Shown here: piece after piece, positions 1 to 8,785 of the stretch
Numbering within the stretch: the first letter of the stretch is position 1
How the letters are laid out: every line of letters begins with the position of its first letter
Assembly (NCBI RefSeq): GCF_040930455.2
Contig: NZ_CP170494.1
Source of the DNA: Neopusillimonas maritima
GTDB taxonomy: Bacteria; Pseudomonadota; Gammaproteobacteria; Burkholderiales; Burkholderiaceae_B
Length of the DNA: 64,000 bases
Reading direction: 5' to 3' (one strand)
Program-made: the position numbers and the translations under genes
Notes under the pieces: model-generated
Seen by the model: only the letters and a program-made list of their open reading frames with translations
The model's database searches: none
Told to the model about the DNA's origin: nothing

Positions 1-388
1 GCATGGTGGCAAACAAATTAAATACACTGAACCAAACATAAAAAACCATGCCCGACGTTTGCCCCACCGCCGTAGGGGTGAATACCAGTAACGCGTAAAA
101 AACCAGTAACCCGGCTGCGAAGAATAAGTAGGTGATGCTGACGAACACACGGCGCCGAAAGCGACTCACCAGAACGCCGAACAGGGGGTTAACCAGAAGT
201 GTTAACAACAAGGTGCCCAGGAAAAGCCAGCGCACCGTTTCAATACCCCGCTGCAAACCGAGCGCCTCGCGGGCCGGTCGCACCACCATCAATGCAGCAA
301 GTACGCAGAAAAAGAAAAGACCGGCCAGCATAACCGGCCAGACTTCTTTTCTTTTCATTTGCAGAAAGGTTTGCAAAAGCAGAATCAC
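1..388 (-). CDS. MFS-type NTP/NDP-exchange-like transporter, N-terminal part (runs off left edge)
   Basis: Reading leftwards from a GTG start at 388-386, the frame stays open to the window edge. The product is hydrophobic, with a first membrane helix (VMLAGLFFFCVLAALMV), then a short motif RPAREALG, then alternating hydrophobic segments and a basic loop SRFRRRVF. The RP-x-R-[DE]-ALG motif followed by WLF-x-GT is typical of bacterial proteins related to the ATP/ADP translocase branch of the major facilitator superfamily. The start was placed at GTG because a GGAG (394-397) lies five bases upstream; an in-frame ATG at 358-356 is the alternative. The substrate cannot be inferred. Only about 128 residues are visible. 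Confidence 0.62.
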   Translation of the reverse strand, partial: MILLLQTFLQMKRKEVWPVMLAGLFFFCVLAALMVVRPAREALGLQRGIETVRWLFLGTLLLTLLVNPLFGVLVSRFRRRVFVSITYLFFAAGLLVFYALLVFTPTAVGQTSGMVFYVWFSVFNLFATM

Positions 389-488
389 TAAAGCTCCAAC
401 GTACACCGGATAACATATCCGAAGAGCATAGTGAAATTACTTCATTTTGTCTTGAAACCTGCTTCAATGAACGTATCTAATCATGACG

Positions 489-1268
489 CTAACACCTCAA
501 AAAATCATTCAATACGTTAGTGAAATCAGTTTCTGAATCCCAGTTCGATAGATGCCCACCCTCAAGCTCCATATATTCAGCATTCTTTATTTTCTGCGCC
601 ACAACCCTCGTCTTCTCAGGTGGTGTTGCAATATCCTCTCTTCCGCCCACAACCAATGTTGGCGACGTGATCGTACTTAATAAACTGCTTAAATCAGCAT
701 CTCGTAGCACTGCACAACAGCCGACATACCCCTCGACGGGAGTATCGCAAACTCCCTTCTGGAACATCCGATAAATATCAGGATGCGAACAGTCATAACC
801 TTTTCTAAACCATCGCTCAACCTGACCAAAAGCGATATCGCTCATGCCATTTTCCCGAATATGCGCTATTCGTTTATTCCACATCTCAGCATTGCCTATA
901 TGAGAAACGCAATGACATAAAACTAATTTATTAACCCGTTCCGAATACTTCGAGGCCAACCACATGCCCGTCATTCCACCCAAGGATAAGCCACAGAAAT
1001 GAGCAGAATCAATTTTTAACTTATCCAATAGGCCCAAAACATCCTGTCCAAGATCATCAATTGAGTAGGGGCCAAAAGGAACATCCGATTTCCCGTGCCC
1101 ACGCGTATCGTAGCGAACGACACGAAATTCTTTGGAAAGCGCATCAAGTTGCGGATTCCACATCGCTTTTGTTGTCGCGATAGAATTAGACAAAATCAAA
1201 AATGGCGCACCCTCCGGACCAGAAATGTCATAAGCTAAGCGGACACCATTCGATTTGACATAAGGCAT
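489..1268 (-). CDS. Alpha/beta hydrolase, 3-oxoadipate enol-lactonase-like (PcaD family)
   Basis: A 259-residue cytoplasmic alpha/beta-hydrolase. The nucleophile is Ser95 in GLSLGG, with acid Asp212 (GGREDIATP) and His239 (GGHLSN), in the order and spacing of PcaD/CatD enol-lactonases. PcaD opens 3-oxoadipate enol-lactone in the protocatechuate branch of the beta-ketoadipate pathway. No other pca gene is present, so a different lactone or ester of the same operon's pathway is equally possible. It is the last gene of the leftward operon that begins with livK at 6913. A GGAG six bases before ATG supports the start. Family assignment is firm; the substrate is inferred. Confidence 0.82.
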   Translation of the reverse strand: MPYVKSNGVRLAYDISGPEGAPFLILSNSIATTKAMWNPQLDALSKEFRVVRYDTRGHGKSDVPFGPYSIDDLGQDVLGLLDKLKIDSAHFCGLSLGGMTGMWLASKYSERVNKLVLCHCVSHIGNAEMWNKRIAHIRENGMSDIAFGQVERWFRKGYDCSHPDIYRMFQKGVCDTPVEGYVGCCAVLRDADLSSLLSTITSPTLVVGGREDIATPPEKTRVVAQKIKNAEYMELEGGHLSNWDSETDFTNVLNDFLRC

Positions 1269-1301
1269 TTTTTCTCCAATTACATCTATGAGGGTTCACC
1301 C

Positions 1302-2333
1302 TCAAAGCGTTTCTTTTTTAATCAACCGATCAACGGTGCGACGCATGTGAATTCGTGCAGAATCAGAAACGACATCGACCAAAGGTCGATCACTCAACTC
1401 ATCCAAGTTTGCCTGCTGGGCTTCAACAATCACCTTGTCTTCTTGAAAAGCTCTTGCTATCTCGTCGAACAACTGCTCAGTTGCAGAAGGATCATCCTGA
1501 CGATAACCATTCGCTGTCGACCAAAAATAATGACAAGTGCTCTCCGTTTCAGGTGTTAAACCATGAAACAAACGCAGTGAAAATCCACCCTCACGAAGAT
1601 TTTTGTCATATGCCCCGGTGTTAGCATTCGTGGCCCCGCTCCATTGAATAATATTGCCGGGCGCTATGTACTCAAACTCTTGCCACCGGTCAACACTCTC
1701 AGCCAACGTCGGTACAGCCTTCGAATAAGTTGGAGGAGGTTTTACTCCCAACATCCACCGCACATACCTCAAACCAAGATCTGTCCGGGTAGTTTCCATT
1801 TTTGCCGAATGCGTACTTTTCGTATCCCCACCGATGGACCCAACATGAACATAAGCTAAATGCGTCATGTCCATAAGATTATCAACCATCAGCATGTAGT
1901 TCGCCTTAATATGGTAAACCTCATGCTTGTGAGGCCAGTTTTTATAATCGTTGTGAAACGGATAGTCGATGATTAGAGACTCGTCAGCTTTACTGGCCTC
2001 CCCCATCCAAATCCAAATAAATTCATCCTTCTCAACCACCGAAAAATGCCGAATACGAGCTTTAGCGGGAATGTTTTGCTGGCCTGGGATATCCGCGCAA
2101 TGTCCCTTGCCGTCGAAAACCAAACCGTGATAGCCACATTGCAAGCCGCTATCAACAACCTTTCCAAAACGAAGCGGCGCCCCTCTATGACAGCAACGAT
2201 CCTCAACGGCCCAAATTTTATTCGACTTGTCACGAAAAAGCACAATCGGCTCATTGCAAATACGACGCGCAAATGGTTTTTGGCTCACTTCATGTTTCCA
2301 AGCGGCGATATACCAAGCATTTTGAATATACAT
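1302..2333 (-). CDS. Rieske non-haem iron oxygenase, single-component vanillate demethylase-like (VanA type)
   Basis: A 343-residue oxygenase component. The Rieske [2Fe-2S] ligands are Cys47-x-His49 and Cys66-x2-His69. The mononuclear iron motif follows at residues 151-163 (DNLMDMTHLAYVH), with His158 and His163 as likely ligands and Asp155 as the bridge to the neighbouring subunit. Length and motif order fit the alpha-only group (vanillate O-demethylase, toluenesulfonate methyl-monooxygenase, phthalate 4,5-dioxygenase), which needs a separate FMN/[2Fe-2S] reductase. No reductase gene lies in the window. It sits between the livF permease ATPase and the PcaD-like hydrolase, so it probably hydroxylates or demethylates an imported aromatic acid. 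Start ATG has a GGGAG upstream. Confidence 0.85.
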   Translation of the reverse strand: MYIQNAWYIAAWKHEVSQKPFARRICNEPIVLFRDKSNKIWAVEDRCCHRGAPLRFGKVVDSGLQCGYHGLVFDGKGHCADIPGQQNIPAKARIRHFSVVEKDEFIWIWMGEASKADESLIIDYPFHNDYKNWPHKHEVYHIKANYMLMVDNLMDMTHLAYVHVGSIGGDTKSTHSAKMETTRTDLGLRYVRWMLGVKPPPTYSKAVPTLAESVDRWQEFEYIAPGNIIQWSGATNANTGAYDKNLREGGFSLRLFHGLTPETESTCHYFWSTANGYRQDDPSATEQLFDEIARAFQEDKVIVEAQQANLDELSDRPLVDVVSDSARIHMRRTVDRLIKKETL

Positions 2334-2357
2334 TTACATCACTCCCATACAGTTTGC

Positions 2358-3104
2358 TTAAAGCCCGGCGCTCGCAGGCACCTTCTTTAATCCGATAGAT
2401 AAATCGAGTATTTGACGTTGTTCATTTTTCAACGTAGCCGTAGAACCATAGTAAACAGCTTGCCCACGCTCTAGCACCAAAATCGTTGTGCTGAAATCCA
2501 AAACCAATTCCACATGTTGCTCAACAAGAACTATTCCGATCCCCCTTTTCCCGGTCAGGAAGCGAATAGCGGCCATCACCTCTTGAGCAACGACGGGGGC
2601 CAAGCCTTCCAGCGGCTCATCAAGCAAAAGGACAGAAGGCTGCCCCATCAATGCGCGAGCGATAGACAGCATCTGTTGCTCGCCGCCGGATAGCTCATTC
2701 CCCCAATTATTTTTACGTTCGTTCAATCGAGGGAACAGTTGATAAGCCTCAGCAAGCAATGACGCTTCGGAAGTGGAGGATTTTCTTCTAATGCCCGCCT
2801 TAAGGTTTTCTTCCACCGTCAAAGACGGAAAAATGTCGCGCGTTTGCGGAACATAACCCAAACCCATCGTCGCCCGCATGCTTGGTCGAGCTGAGGATAC
2901 GTCCCTACCATTGAAATAGATCGTGCCTGAGCGCAGGCGCGTAAGGCCCATCGCTGTAGCCAGAGTGGTGGTTTTACCCGCACCATTACGACCAATAATC
3001 CCGAGTTTTTCTCCCGGGCAAACCGCAAAATCAATGTTTTCAATAACAGTTGTGTGACCATAACCTGCGCTCACGTTGTTAAGTTGAAACGCCACTTTCG
3101 TCAT
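2358..3104 (-). CDS. livF: Branched-chain/aromatic acid ABC transporter ATP-binding protein LivF
   Basis: The second ATPase of a HAAT-family importer, 248 residues. Walker A is GRNGAGKT (residues 38-45), the signature is LSGGEQQ and Walker B is VLLLDEP, followed by an H-loop histidine (VLVEQH). It powers uptake by the LivHM permease at the inner membrane. Its start overlaps the livG stop by four bases, so translation is probably coupled. The position directly before a Rieske oxygenase suggests that the cargo is an aromatic or related carboxylate rather than an amino acid; that is inference. Confidence 0.9.
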   Translation of the reverse strand: MTKVAFQLNNVSAGYGHTTVIENIDFAVCPGEKLGIIGRNGAGKTTTLATAMGLTRLRSGTIYFNGRDVSSARPSMRATMGLGYVPQTRDIFPSLTVEENLKAGIRRKSSTSEASLLAEAYQLFPRLNERKNNWGNELSGGEQQMLSIARALMGQPSVLLLDEPLEGLAPVVAQEVMAAIRFLTGKRGIGIVLVEQHVELVLDFSTTILVLERGQAVYYGSTATLKNEQRQILDLSIGLKKVPASAGL

Positions 3105-3847
3105 GCCGCCTCTCCTAAATAAAGCTTGTGAACGCGCTCATCCGCAGCCACAGCTTCCGGTGTGTCATCAAGTAACAAAGCCCCGGAAACCAGCACTAAT
3201 ATCCGGTGTGCAAATCGAAAGACCAAATCCATGTCATGCTCAATGAACAGAATCGCAATCTCCTCTGGCAACTCAGATATAGCTCTCATTACCACATCAC
3301 TTTCACTTTGCGGTACGCCCGCGGCAGGCTCATCAAGTAATAAGACCCTGGGTTTCAGCGCTAAAGCCATAGCAATTTCCACTAACCTTTGTTCACCATA
3401 AGCCAAATTTCGTACGTGGCGCCGTGCAACGTCATTAAGTTGCATCATGTCCACTACATGCTGCAACTCAGAATCAAGATTGGCTAATTTTCTTAGAGGC
3501 GAAAAAAGCCGAAACGATTGTTTATGATGTTGAACAATAGCCATGCGAATGTTGTCTTCAACCGTTAGCTCATTGAAAAGCCGCGTGACCTGAAAAGTAC
3601 GAACCAGTCCCGAATGAACCCTCGCAGCTTGAGCCATGTGAGTAATATCTTGCTGATGAAGATAAATGCGACCGGAGCTCGGAGACAAGCTGCCCGCGAT
3701 CAAGTTCACCAATGTTGTTTTTCCAGCGCCGTTAGGACCAATCAAAGCCACCCTTGCGCCCTTTTCCAGACAAAAGCTAACATCATCAGTGACTTGCAAT
3801 GCCCCAAAATTACGGCACAAATTTTCGATTTTCAGGGCCTCGGTCAT
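3101..3847 (-). CDS. livG: ABC transporter ATP-binding protein LivG
   Basis: The first ATPase of the same importer, 248 residues. It has Walker A GPNGAGKT near residue 37, a signature with one change (LAYGEQR instead of LSGGQ-R, common in LivG), Walker B LLLDEPAAG and the LivG-type C-terminal half (FIEHDMDLVF). It overlaps livM upstream and livF downstream by four bases each. It forms the ATPase heterodimer with LivF. Confidence 0.9.
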   Translation of the reverse strand: MTEALKIENLCRNFGALQVTDDVSFCLEKGARVALIGPNGAGKTTLVNLIAGSLSPSSGRIYLHQQDITHMAQAARVHSGLVRTFQVTRLFNELTVEDNIRMAIVQHHKQSFRLFSPLRKLANLDSELQHVVDMMQLNDVARRHVRNLAYGEQRLVEIAMALALKPRVLLLDEPAAGVPQSESDVVMRAISELPEEIAILFIEHDMDLVFRFAHRILVLVSGALLLDDTPEAVAADERVHKLYLGEAA

Positions 3848-4824
3848 GACTTCTCCTCAGCAATGCGACCATACCCAAAAATTTTCTGAAACATTCCGAT
3901 GCCCGCTTGGGCAAGCCCCTGCGGGAACAAAAGCACGACCGCAACCAAAAGGCCCCCGATGACAAACATCCATTGAAAAGGATCGATTGCAGACGCAAAA
4001 TGATGAACTACCATAAACAAAATGGTGCCAATGACCGCGCCCCACAAATGACCCATACCGCCTAATACCAGCATGACTAAGGCCTCTGCGGACCAGGTAA
4101 AACCTAAACTGCTCAGCCCCACGACCTGCGTTGTTTGTGCCATGAGGGCACCGGCGATTCCGGCAAACACCCCGCCCGCGACGTACATTACCAAAGCGTG
4201 CAGATACACATTACAGCCCAGTGCTGTCATACGTAACCGATCCTCACGAATCCCCACACAAGTCAGTCCAAAAGGAGAGCTAACCAATTTGCGCATTATC
4301 CAAAAACAAACAACAAGAGTTATAAGGCTATACACAAAACCTGTGCGCCCCATGAAATCAAACTCAAACACTCCAAAAATAGGCTCGACAACAATACCCG
4401 ACAGACCGTCATCACCCCCGGTGACACTGCGCCATTTGTTCAGAACCTCAAGAAGAATCTGAGCAATAGCAATAGTCATCATCAAACACGTTAGGCCGTG
4501 CGTTCTTAACAGCAACGCACCCGTCACCAAGGCGACTAGACCTCCCACAACTCCACCTACCAGCAGCCCGGTTAAGGGTTCACCTGAGATGCTAATCGCG
4601 TATACACCTGCCGCATAAGCTCCTACACCGAAGAAAGCGGCATGCCCCAATGTCACGATCCCCCCGTAGCCCAACACGAGGTCTAGAGACAGCACAAAGA
4701 GAGCCGAAGTGATTATCCGGGTAAGGAAGCTTAAGTCATTGGGCATCAGCCACATGGCCGCCAGCCCCATTACCAACAAGCTGACTTCAGGGAAACCGAC
4801 CATTTTATTTTTCATTATTGTCAT
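3844..4824 (-). CDS. livM: ABC transporter permease LivM
   Basis: A 326-residue inner-membrane permease with about nine hydrophobic segments. It carries the LivM-type stretch GYGGIVTLGHAAFFGVGAY near residues 51-69 and the coupling-helix region GIREDRLRM. It pairs with LivH to form the translocation pore. It overlaps livH and livG by four bases. The substrate is not readable from the permease. Confidence 0.9.
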   Translation of the reverse strand: MTIMKNKMVGFPEVSLLVMGLAAMWLMPNDLSFLTRIITSALFVLSLDLVLGYGGIVTLGHAAFFGVGAYAAGVYAISISGEPLTGLLVGGVVGGLVALVTGALLLRTHGLTCLMMTIAIAQILLEVLNKWRSVTGGDDGLSGIVVEPIFGVFEFDFMGRTGFVYSLITLVVCFWIMRKLVSSPFGLTCVGIREDRLRMTALGCNVYLHALVMYVAGGVFAGIAGALMAQTTQVVGLSSLGFTWSAEALVMLVLGGMGHLWGAVIGTILFMVVHHFASAIDPFQWMFVIGGLLVAVVLLFPQGLAQAGIGMFQKIFGYGRIAEEKS

Positions 4825-5684
4825 CCACTTCTCCCGAACAACCCTTGCGGACGCCAGCTTAGAACCGCTAACATAGTTAGATAAAACACAATGGAAGCAA
4901 CTTCAGGCATAAGATACTTCGCGGCTGTCTCGACCGTTCCCAATATAAGAGCTGCTAGAAATGAGCCAAACACACTGCCCATTCCCCCGACTGCAACAAT
5001 AGCGAGAACCAGCACCAAATATTTCAAGGGGTAATAAGGCTCTATTGGAAGCAGCTCAGCACCTAGAATGCCACCCAATGCCGCCAAAGCCGCACCAAGC
5101 ATGAATCCCAACTGATACACCTTTGATGTGTCAATGCCTACAGCTTCGGCAGCATCAGCCTTGTCAACGGAAGCCCGGATATTTATTCCAAAACGCGTAC
5201 GAGTAAATAGCCACCATAACCCTGCCAAAACTGCAAAGCCGGCAATCACCACTGCAACTCGATGCGCAGGAACGACACGAAACCCAATATCAATCGACTG
5301 TTGCATGTACAACGGAAGCTGAATTGCAGTAAGCGCGTTGCCAAATAACGTACCGGTAGCCGCAATACCAATAAACACCAGGCCAATCGTTAACAGCACC
5401 TGCTGTAACTCGCTCCGGCCATAAATAAGCCGAAAGATGAATTTTTCCAAAGGCAAGGCCAATATCCCGACTGCCACAATGGCGAGCAATGCAGACAGCT
5501 CGACCGGCAACCCTAGCCAAGCCCCAATCGCGACAGTGAAAAACCCTCCCAGCATGGCAAAAACACCATGTGCTAGGTTCACCACTCGCATAAGCCCCAT
5601 AGTGATAGACAAACCTACGGAAATGATGAAAAGAATCATTCCGTAGGCCAATCCATCAATCAAAATACTTGTAATCAATTCCAC
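4821..5684 (-). CDS. livH: ABC transporter permease LivH
   Basis: A 287-residue permease, almost entirely hydrophobic, with the LivH N-terminal pattern (YGMILFIISVGLSITMGLM, then VNLAHG) and the later GGMGSVFGSFLAA region. It is the partner of LivM. The gap to livK upstream is 47 bases, so the whole livKHMGF set plus the oxygenase and hydrolase can be one transcript. Confidence 0.9.
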   Translation of the reverse strand: MELITSILIDGLAYGMILFIISVGLSITMGLMRVVNLAHGVFAMLGGFFTVAIGAWLGLPVELSALLAIVAVGILALPLEKFIFRLIYGRSELQQVLLTIGLVFIGIAATGTLFGNALTAIQLPLYMQQSIDIGFRVVPAHRVAVVIAGFAVLAGLWWLFTRTRFGINIRASVDKADAAEAVGIDTSKVYQLGFMLGAALAALGGILGAELLPIEPYYPLKYLVLVLAIVAVGGMGSVFGSFLAALILGTVETAAKYLMPEVASIVFYLTMLAVLSWRPQGLFGRSG

Positions 5685-5731
5685 CCGTTACCTCACACCG
5701 TTTCATGATTCAAACATGGCTATTCGTAGAA

Positions 5732-6913
5732 TCAATCACCGAGCGTCAAACCATGATCGGGTTGGGCTTCGTAAACTTTGAACTCGCGATTTATCAACAT
5801 GTCATTAGAATCTCGTTCCACACGGCGCATATACACATTTTGAATAATGTCACGGGTTTTTGAGTCGATAGTGACAGGACCTCGTGGACTTTCCCACGAC
5901 AACCCTTTCACCGCATTGACAGCCTCAGAACCATTAGCTTGACCGTTCGTGGCTTCAATCATCTTATAAAGCACATGCGTACCATCAAACGCAGAGACAG
6001 TCGCTGGGTTCGCTATTGCATCTGGATCAACTTTTTTCAACGCTTTTTTGAATGCATCATTCTCTTTAGTCTCGTGAGCTCCAGAATAAAAATATGCCGT
6101 TTCCAAACCGATGGCACCATCACCCAATGCCTGAAGGTCACTTTCCTGTGTTTCTGCCGTACCCAGAAACTTGATACCTTCGTCTTTCAACTTGTTATCG
6201 TTATAAGCCTTTACAAACCCGAAAGTGGGTGGACCAAAGGGCAAGAAAGTAAATAAAGCATCCGGTTTGATTGATCTTATTTTCTGCAAAAAAGGTCCAA
6301 AATCGGTTGTGTTGAGCGGCATCCTGATTTGCTCTATCACCTTACCACCACCGCCTTCCAATGTTTTCGTAAACGCTTTTTCTGCATCGATGCCAGGACC
6401 ATAATCAGAAACAATCGTCACGACGGTTTTAACGCCTTGGTCGAGTGCGTACTGCGCAACCGGTACCGTAACCTGAGGCAATGTATTTGATGTGCGAACG
6501 AAATAATCGGACTTTGAAACTACTACCGATGTGGACGCATTGAAAATCACCAATGGAATTTCGGCGCTTTGGGACAATGGTGCAATTGCAAGGGCATTTG
6601 GAGTAAATACAACCCCTGCCAGGTATTGAACCTTGTCCTTGACAACCAATTCCTGTGCCAAGCTTCGAGCTTTTTGTGGATCAGGGCCAGCTAGATCTCG
6701 ATAGATAAACTCAACCTCATTACCCCCCGCCTTTGTACCGTGCATCTCGACATAGGCCTCAATACCTTGTTTAAACGGAGTGCCAAACGCACCGGCAAAA
6801 GGCCCCGAAAAAGGCCCGATAACCCCGACCTTCACCACCTCTGCACCAGCAGTCGTCAAACTTAACGCGAAAGCTGCAGCCGCAAAAACTACTCTTCCAA
6901 TTTTTTTGATCAT
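5732..6913 (-). CDS. Periplasmic solute-binding protein of the HAAT ABC importer (LivK-like)
   Basis: A 393-residue protein with a cleavable signal peptide (two Lys, a hydrophobic core, TTAGA cleavage region around residue 24), followed by a type I periplasmic binding fold starting VKVGVIGPFSGPFAG. It captures the ligand for LivHMGF. It is the first gene of the leftward operon and is divergent from the GntR regulator at 7122, with palindromes between them. The family includes binders of benzoates, phenylacetates and amides as well as amino acids; the neighbouring oxygenase favours an aromatic acid here. Confidence 0.87.
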   Translation of the reverse strand: MIKKIGRVVFAAAAFALSLTTAGAEVVKVGVIGPFSGPFAGAFGTPFKQGIEAYVEMHGTKAGGNEVEFIYRDLAGPDPQKARSLAQELVVKDKVQYLAGVVFTPNALAIAPLSQSAEIPLVIFNASTSVVVSKSDYFVRTSNTLPQVTVPVAQYALDQGVKTVVTIVSDYGPGIDAEKAFTKTLEGGGGKVIEQIRMPLNTTDFGPFLQKIRSIKPDALFTFLPFGPPTFGFVKAYNDNKLKDEGIKFLGTAETQESDLQALGDGAIGLETAYFYSGAHETKENDAFKKALKKVDPDAIANPATVSAFDGTHVLYKMIEATNGQANGSEAVNAVKGLSWESPRGPVTIDSKTRDIIQNVYMRRVERDSNDMLINREFKVYEAQPDHGLTLGD

Positions 6914-6962
6914 GATGTCTCCACTCTTATTAAAATAAAAAATGTATGCGCCTGAATTATGA

Positions 6963-6972
6963 ATGTATACAT
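6963..6972. promoter_or_regulatory. Palindrome ATGTATACAT, candidate GntR/FCD operator 1
   Basis: A perfect 10-base palindrome in the very AT-rich divergent region, 50 bases upstream of livK. FCD-type GntR proteins bind short palindromes of the form T-G-G-T-A-x-A-C-C-A, and this one has the same GTA-TAC core. Its identical copy lies at 7027-7036. Binding by the adjacent regulator is inferred. Confidence 0.55.
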
Positions 6973-7026
6973 ATATCTTTAAAAACTAGTATTAACCCTT
7001 AAATTAAATAAGTTTTTTTGTATTTT

Positions 7027-7036
7027 ATGTATACAT
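7027..7036. promoter_or_regulatory. Palindrome ATGTATACAT, candidate GntR/FCD operator 2
   Basis: A second copy of the same 10-base palindrome, extended by one base on each side to TATGTATACATA (7026-7037). Centre-to-centre distance to the first copy is 64 bases, about six helical turns, so two regulator dimers could sit on the same DNA face. It lies 85 bases before the gntR start. Confidence 0.55.
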
Positions 7037-7121
7037 ATAGAATGCAATATGAAAATGCACTTGTGTTAAAACTTGCAAGTCCGAAATACTTAAAGACCGC
7101 CATGACGCAAAAGGGGCCGAT

Positions 7122-7874
7122 ATGCAAAAAAGTTCTCGCCAATCACAAACTCTGAAAGCCGTATTGGGGTTGCGAGGCTTAATTGTCGACGGTGTAATGC
7201 GTGCAGGGGAGCGCGTCTCTGAAACGTTTCTCGCAAGAGAGTTCGGTGTTTCGCGAACACCGGCGCGCATGGCCTTAATGCAACTAAAGGAAGAAGGGCT
7301 TATTGAACCGCTTTCATCCGGCGGGTTTGTAGTTAGCGGCTTTTCAATGCGTGACGTTTCCGAAACAATCGAAATACGTGGCACCTTGGAAGGATTGGCC
7401 GCAAGATATGCGGCCGAACGAGGCGTTAGTTTGGAAATTCTTGACGCACTGGACGACTGCGTCAAAAAACTGGACACTGTCGTGAGCACACTTGAACGAG
7501 CCGAAGATCTTGATGCTTATGTCGAACTCAACGACAGATTCCACGAGCTATTAGTCGATGCATCGCAAAGCACCATGCTCAAACGCTCCTTAGAACGCGT
7601 ACTTACTTTACCGTTTGCTGCACCGAACGCTTTCGTTAAATCATCACAAACAGACTTCCCCGGAATCAAAGCCATCTTGCAACATTCGAATGAACAGCAC
7701 AGAGCAGTTGCTGAAGCCATTCGCGCCCGCGAAGGAACCCGCGCCCAATTCATGTCTGTAGAACACTCTCGCTCTGCATGGAAATATTTGCGTCTCGCGT
7801 TGGCAGGCCAAGCAACTTGGGAAATGTCGGAACTAAGCCTAGTTCAAGGTTTTGGCAAAAAAATCAAAGGGTAA
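7122..7874 (+). CDS. GntR-family transcriptional regulator, FCD subfamily
   Basis: A 250-residue DNA-binding repressor or activator. The N-terminal winged helix-turn-helix includes VSETFLAREFGVSRTPARMALMQL and a wing ending GGFVVSGF (near residue 70). The C-terminal FCD ligand domain keeps the metal-binding pattern: Asp and His in ELNDRFHELL, His in NEQHRAVAEAI and His in SVEHSRSAW. It is divergent from the livK operon and most likely controls it in response to the imported acid or a breakdown product. An AGGGG lies six bases before the ATG. Confidence 0.88.
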   Translation: MQKSSRQSQTLKAVLGLRGLIVDGVMRAGERVSETFLAREFGVSRTPARMALMQLKEEGLIEPLSSGGFVVSGFSMRDVSETIEIRGTLEGLAARYAAERGVSLEILDALDDCVKKLDTVVSTLERAEDLDAYVELNDRFHELLVDASQSTMLKRSLERVLTLPFAAPNAFVKSSQTDFPGIKAILQHSNEQHRAVAEAIRAREGTRAQFMSVEHSRSAWKYLRLALAGQATWEMSELSLVQGFGKKIKG

Positions 7875-8056
7875 TTACCAACTAACCCCGCTTTTGCAGG
7901 AACTTGCCCAGATCCTGCTCCGCGACGCCCCAACAAGTCGCGTCAACACGTTCCATAGCGTATTCACGGTTCGCGGCGGCACCTGCATTTCGTCGGAGAC
8001 CACATCAGTTAAACGCTGGTGCTTACAATAGAGGCAACTTGGTTTGAAGTCCTATT

Positions 8057-8785
8057 ATGCAAGCATTTGCCTATTTCGAGACAACCCCTTTTCTTGATTC
8101 CCTGGTCAGCCTTGTTGCCGCCTTTATCCTGGGCGGGGCAATTGGCCTTGAGCGACAATTTCGCCTTCGTACAGCAGGCTTAAGAACCAATGTCCTGGTG
8201 GCAGTGGGGGCGGCGCTTTTTGTTGACACGGCCATGCGCTTTCATCAGATTCACGGCGGATCTCCAGGCACCTTGCAAGTGCTGGCGTATGTGGTGTCCG
8301 GCGTCGGCTTTCTTGGTGCCGGGGTCATTATGCGCGAACAAGGGAATGTCCGCGGCATTAACACGGCGGCAACTCTTTGGGGATCAGCGGCAGTGGGATG
8401 CGCGGCAGGTGCCGATCTTTTACCCGAGGCCATACTGGGCGCACTGTTTGTTTTGGCTGCAAACACACTATTGCGCCCTGCCGTAAACCGCATCAACCGA
8501 CGGCCGTTGCATCCAGACGAGGTGGAGGTGACCTACTCAATTCACGTCATTACACATGAAGAACAAAGTGATGCCGTGTTATCGGCCCTGGAAAAAGCAC
8601 TGGGCACAGTGGGCCTGCCATTCCGTGACATGGAGATAAAAGCATTCGGTGAACAACGCACGGAAATTGAAACCAGTTTGCTTCCTGTGTCCCTGCAGGG
8701 AACGGAACTGGACACACTCATGGGAAAAATGAAGAAAACGCCCGGTGTTCAACAAGTATTCTGGCGGGCCAGCACCACCGTTTAA
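8057..8785 (+). CDS. MgtC/SapB family membrane protein
   Basis: A 242-residue inner-membrane protein. The first 140 residues hold four or five hydrophobic segments with the family motifs GGAIGLERQFRLRTAGLRTN and GVGFLGAGVIMR, and the soluble C-terminal part (from about residue 155) resembles the ACT-like domain of MgtC. Relatives help survival at low magnesium and modulate the F-type ATPase; a transport role is unproven. The stop codon region overlaps the convergent MOSC gene by four bases. The 182 bases before it (7875-8056) hold only a short conserved-looking fragment on the other strand. Confidence 0.85.
   Translation: MQAFAYFETTPFLDSLVSLVAAFILGGAIGLERQFRLRTAGLRTNVLVAVGAALFVDTAMRFHQIHGGSPGTLQVLAYVVSGVGFLGAGVIMREQGNVRGINTAATLWGSAAVGCAAGADLLPEAILGALFVLAANTLLRPAVNRINRRPLHPDEVEVTYSIHVITHEEQSDAVLSALEKALGTVGLPFRDMEIKAFGEQRTEIETSLLPVSLQGTELDTLMGKMKKTPGVQQVFWRASTTV

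Noticed and set aside
7025..7489. 154-codon minus-strand frame across the livK-gntR gap
   Set aside because: Ser/Thr-rich mirror frame of the GntR gene; no homology.
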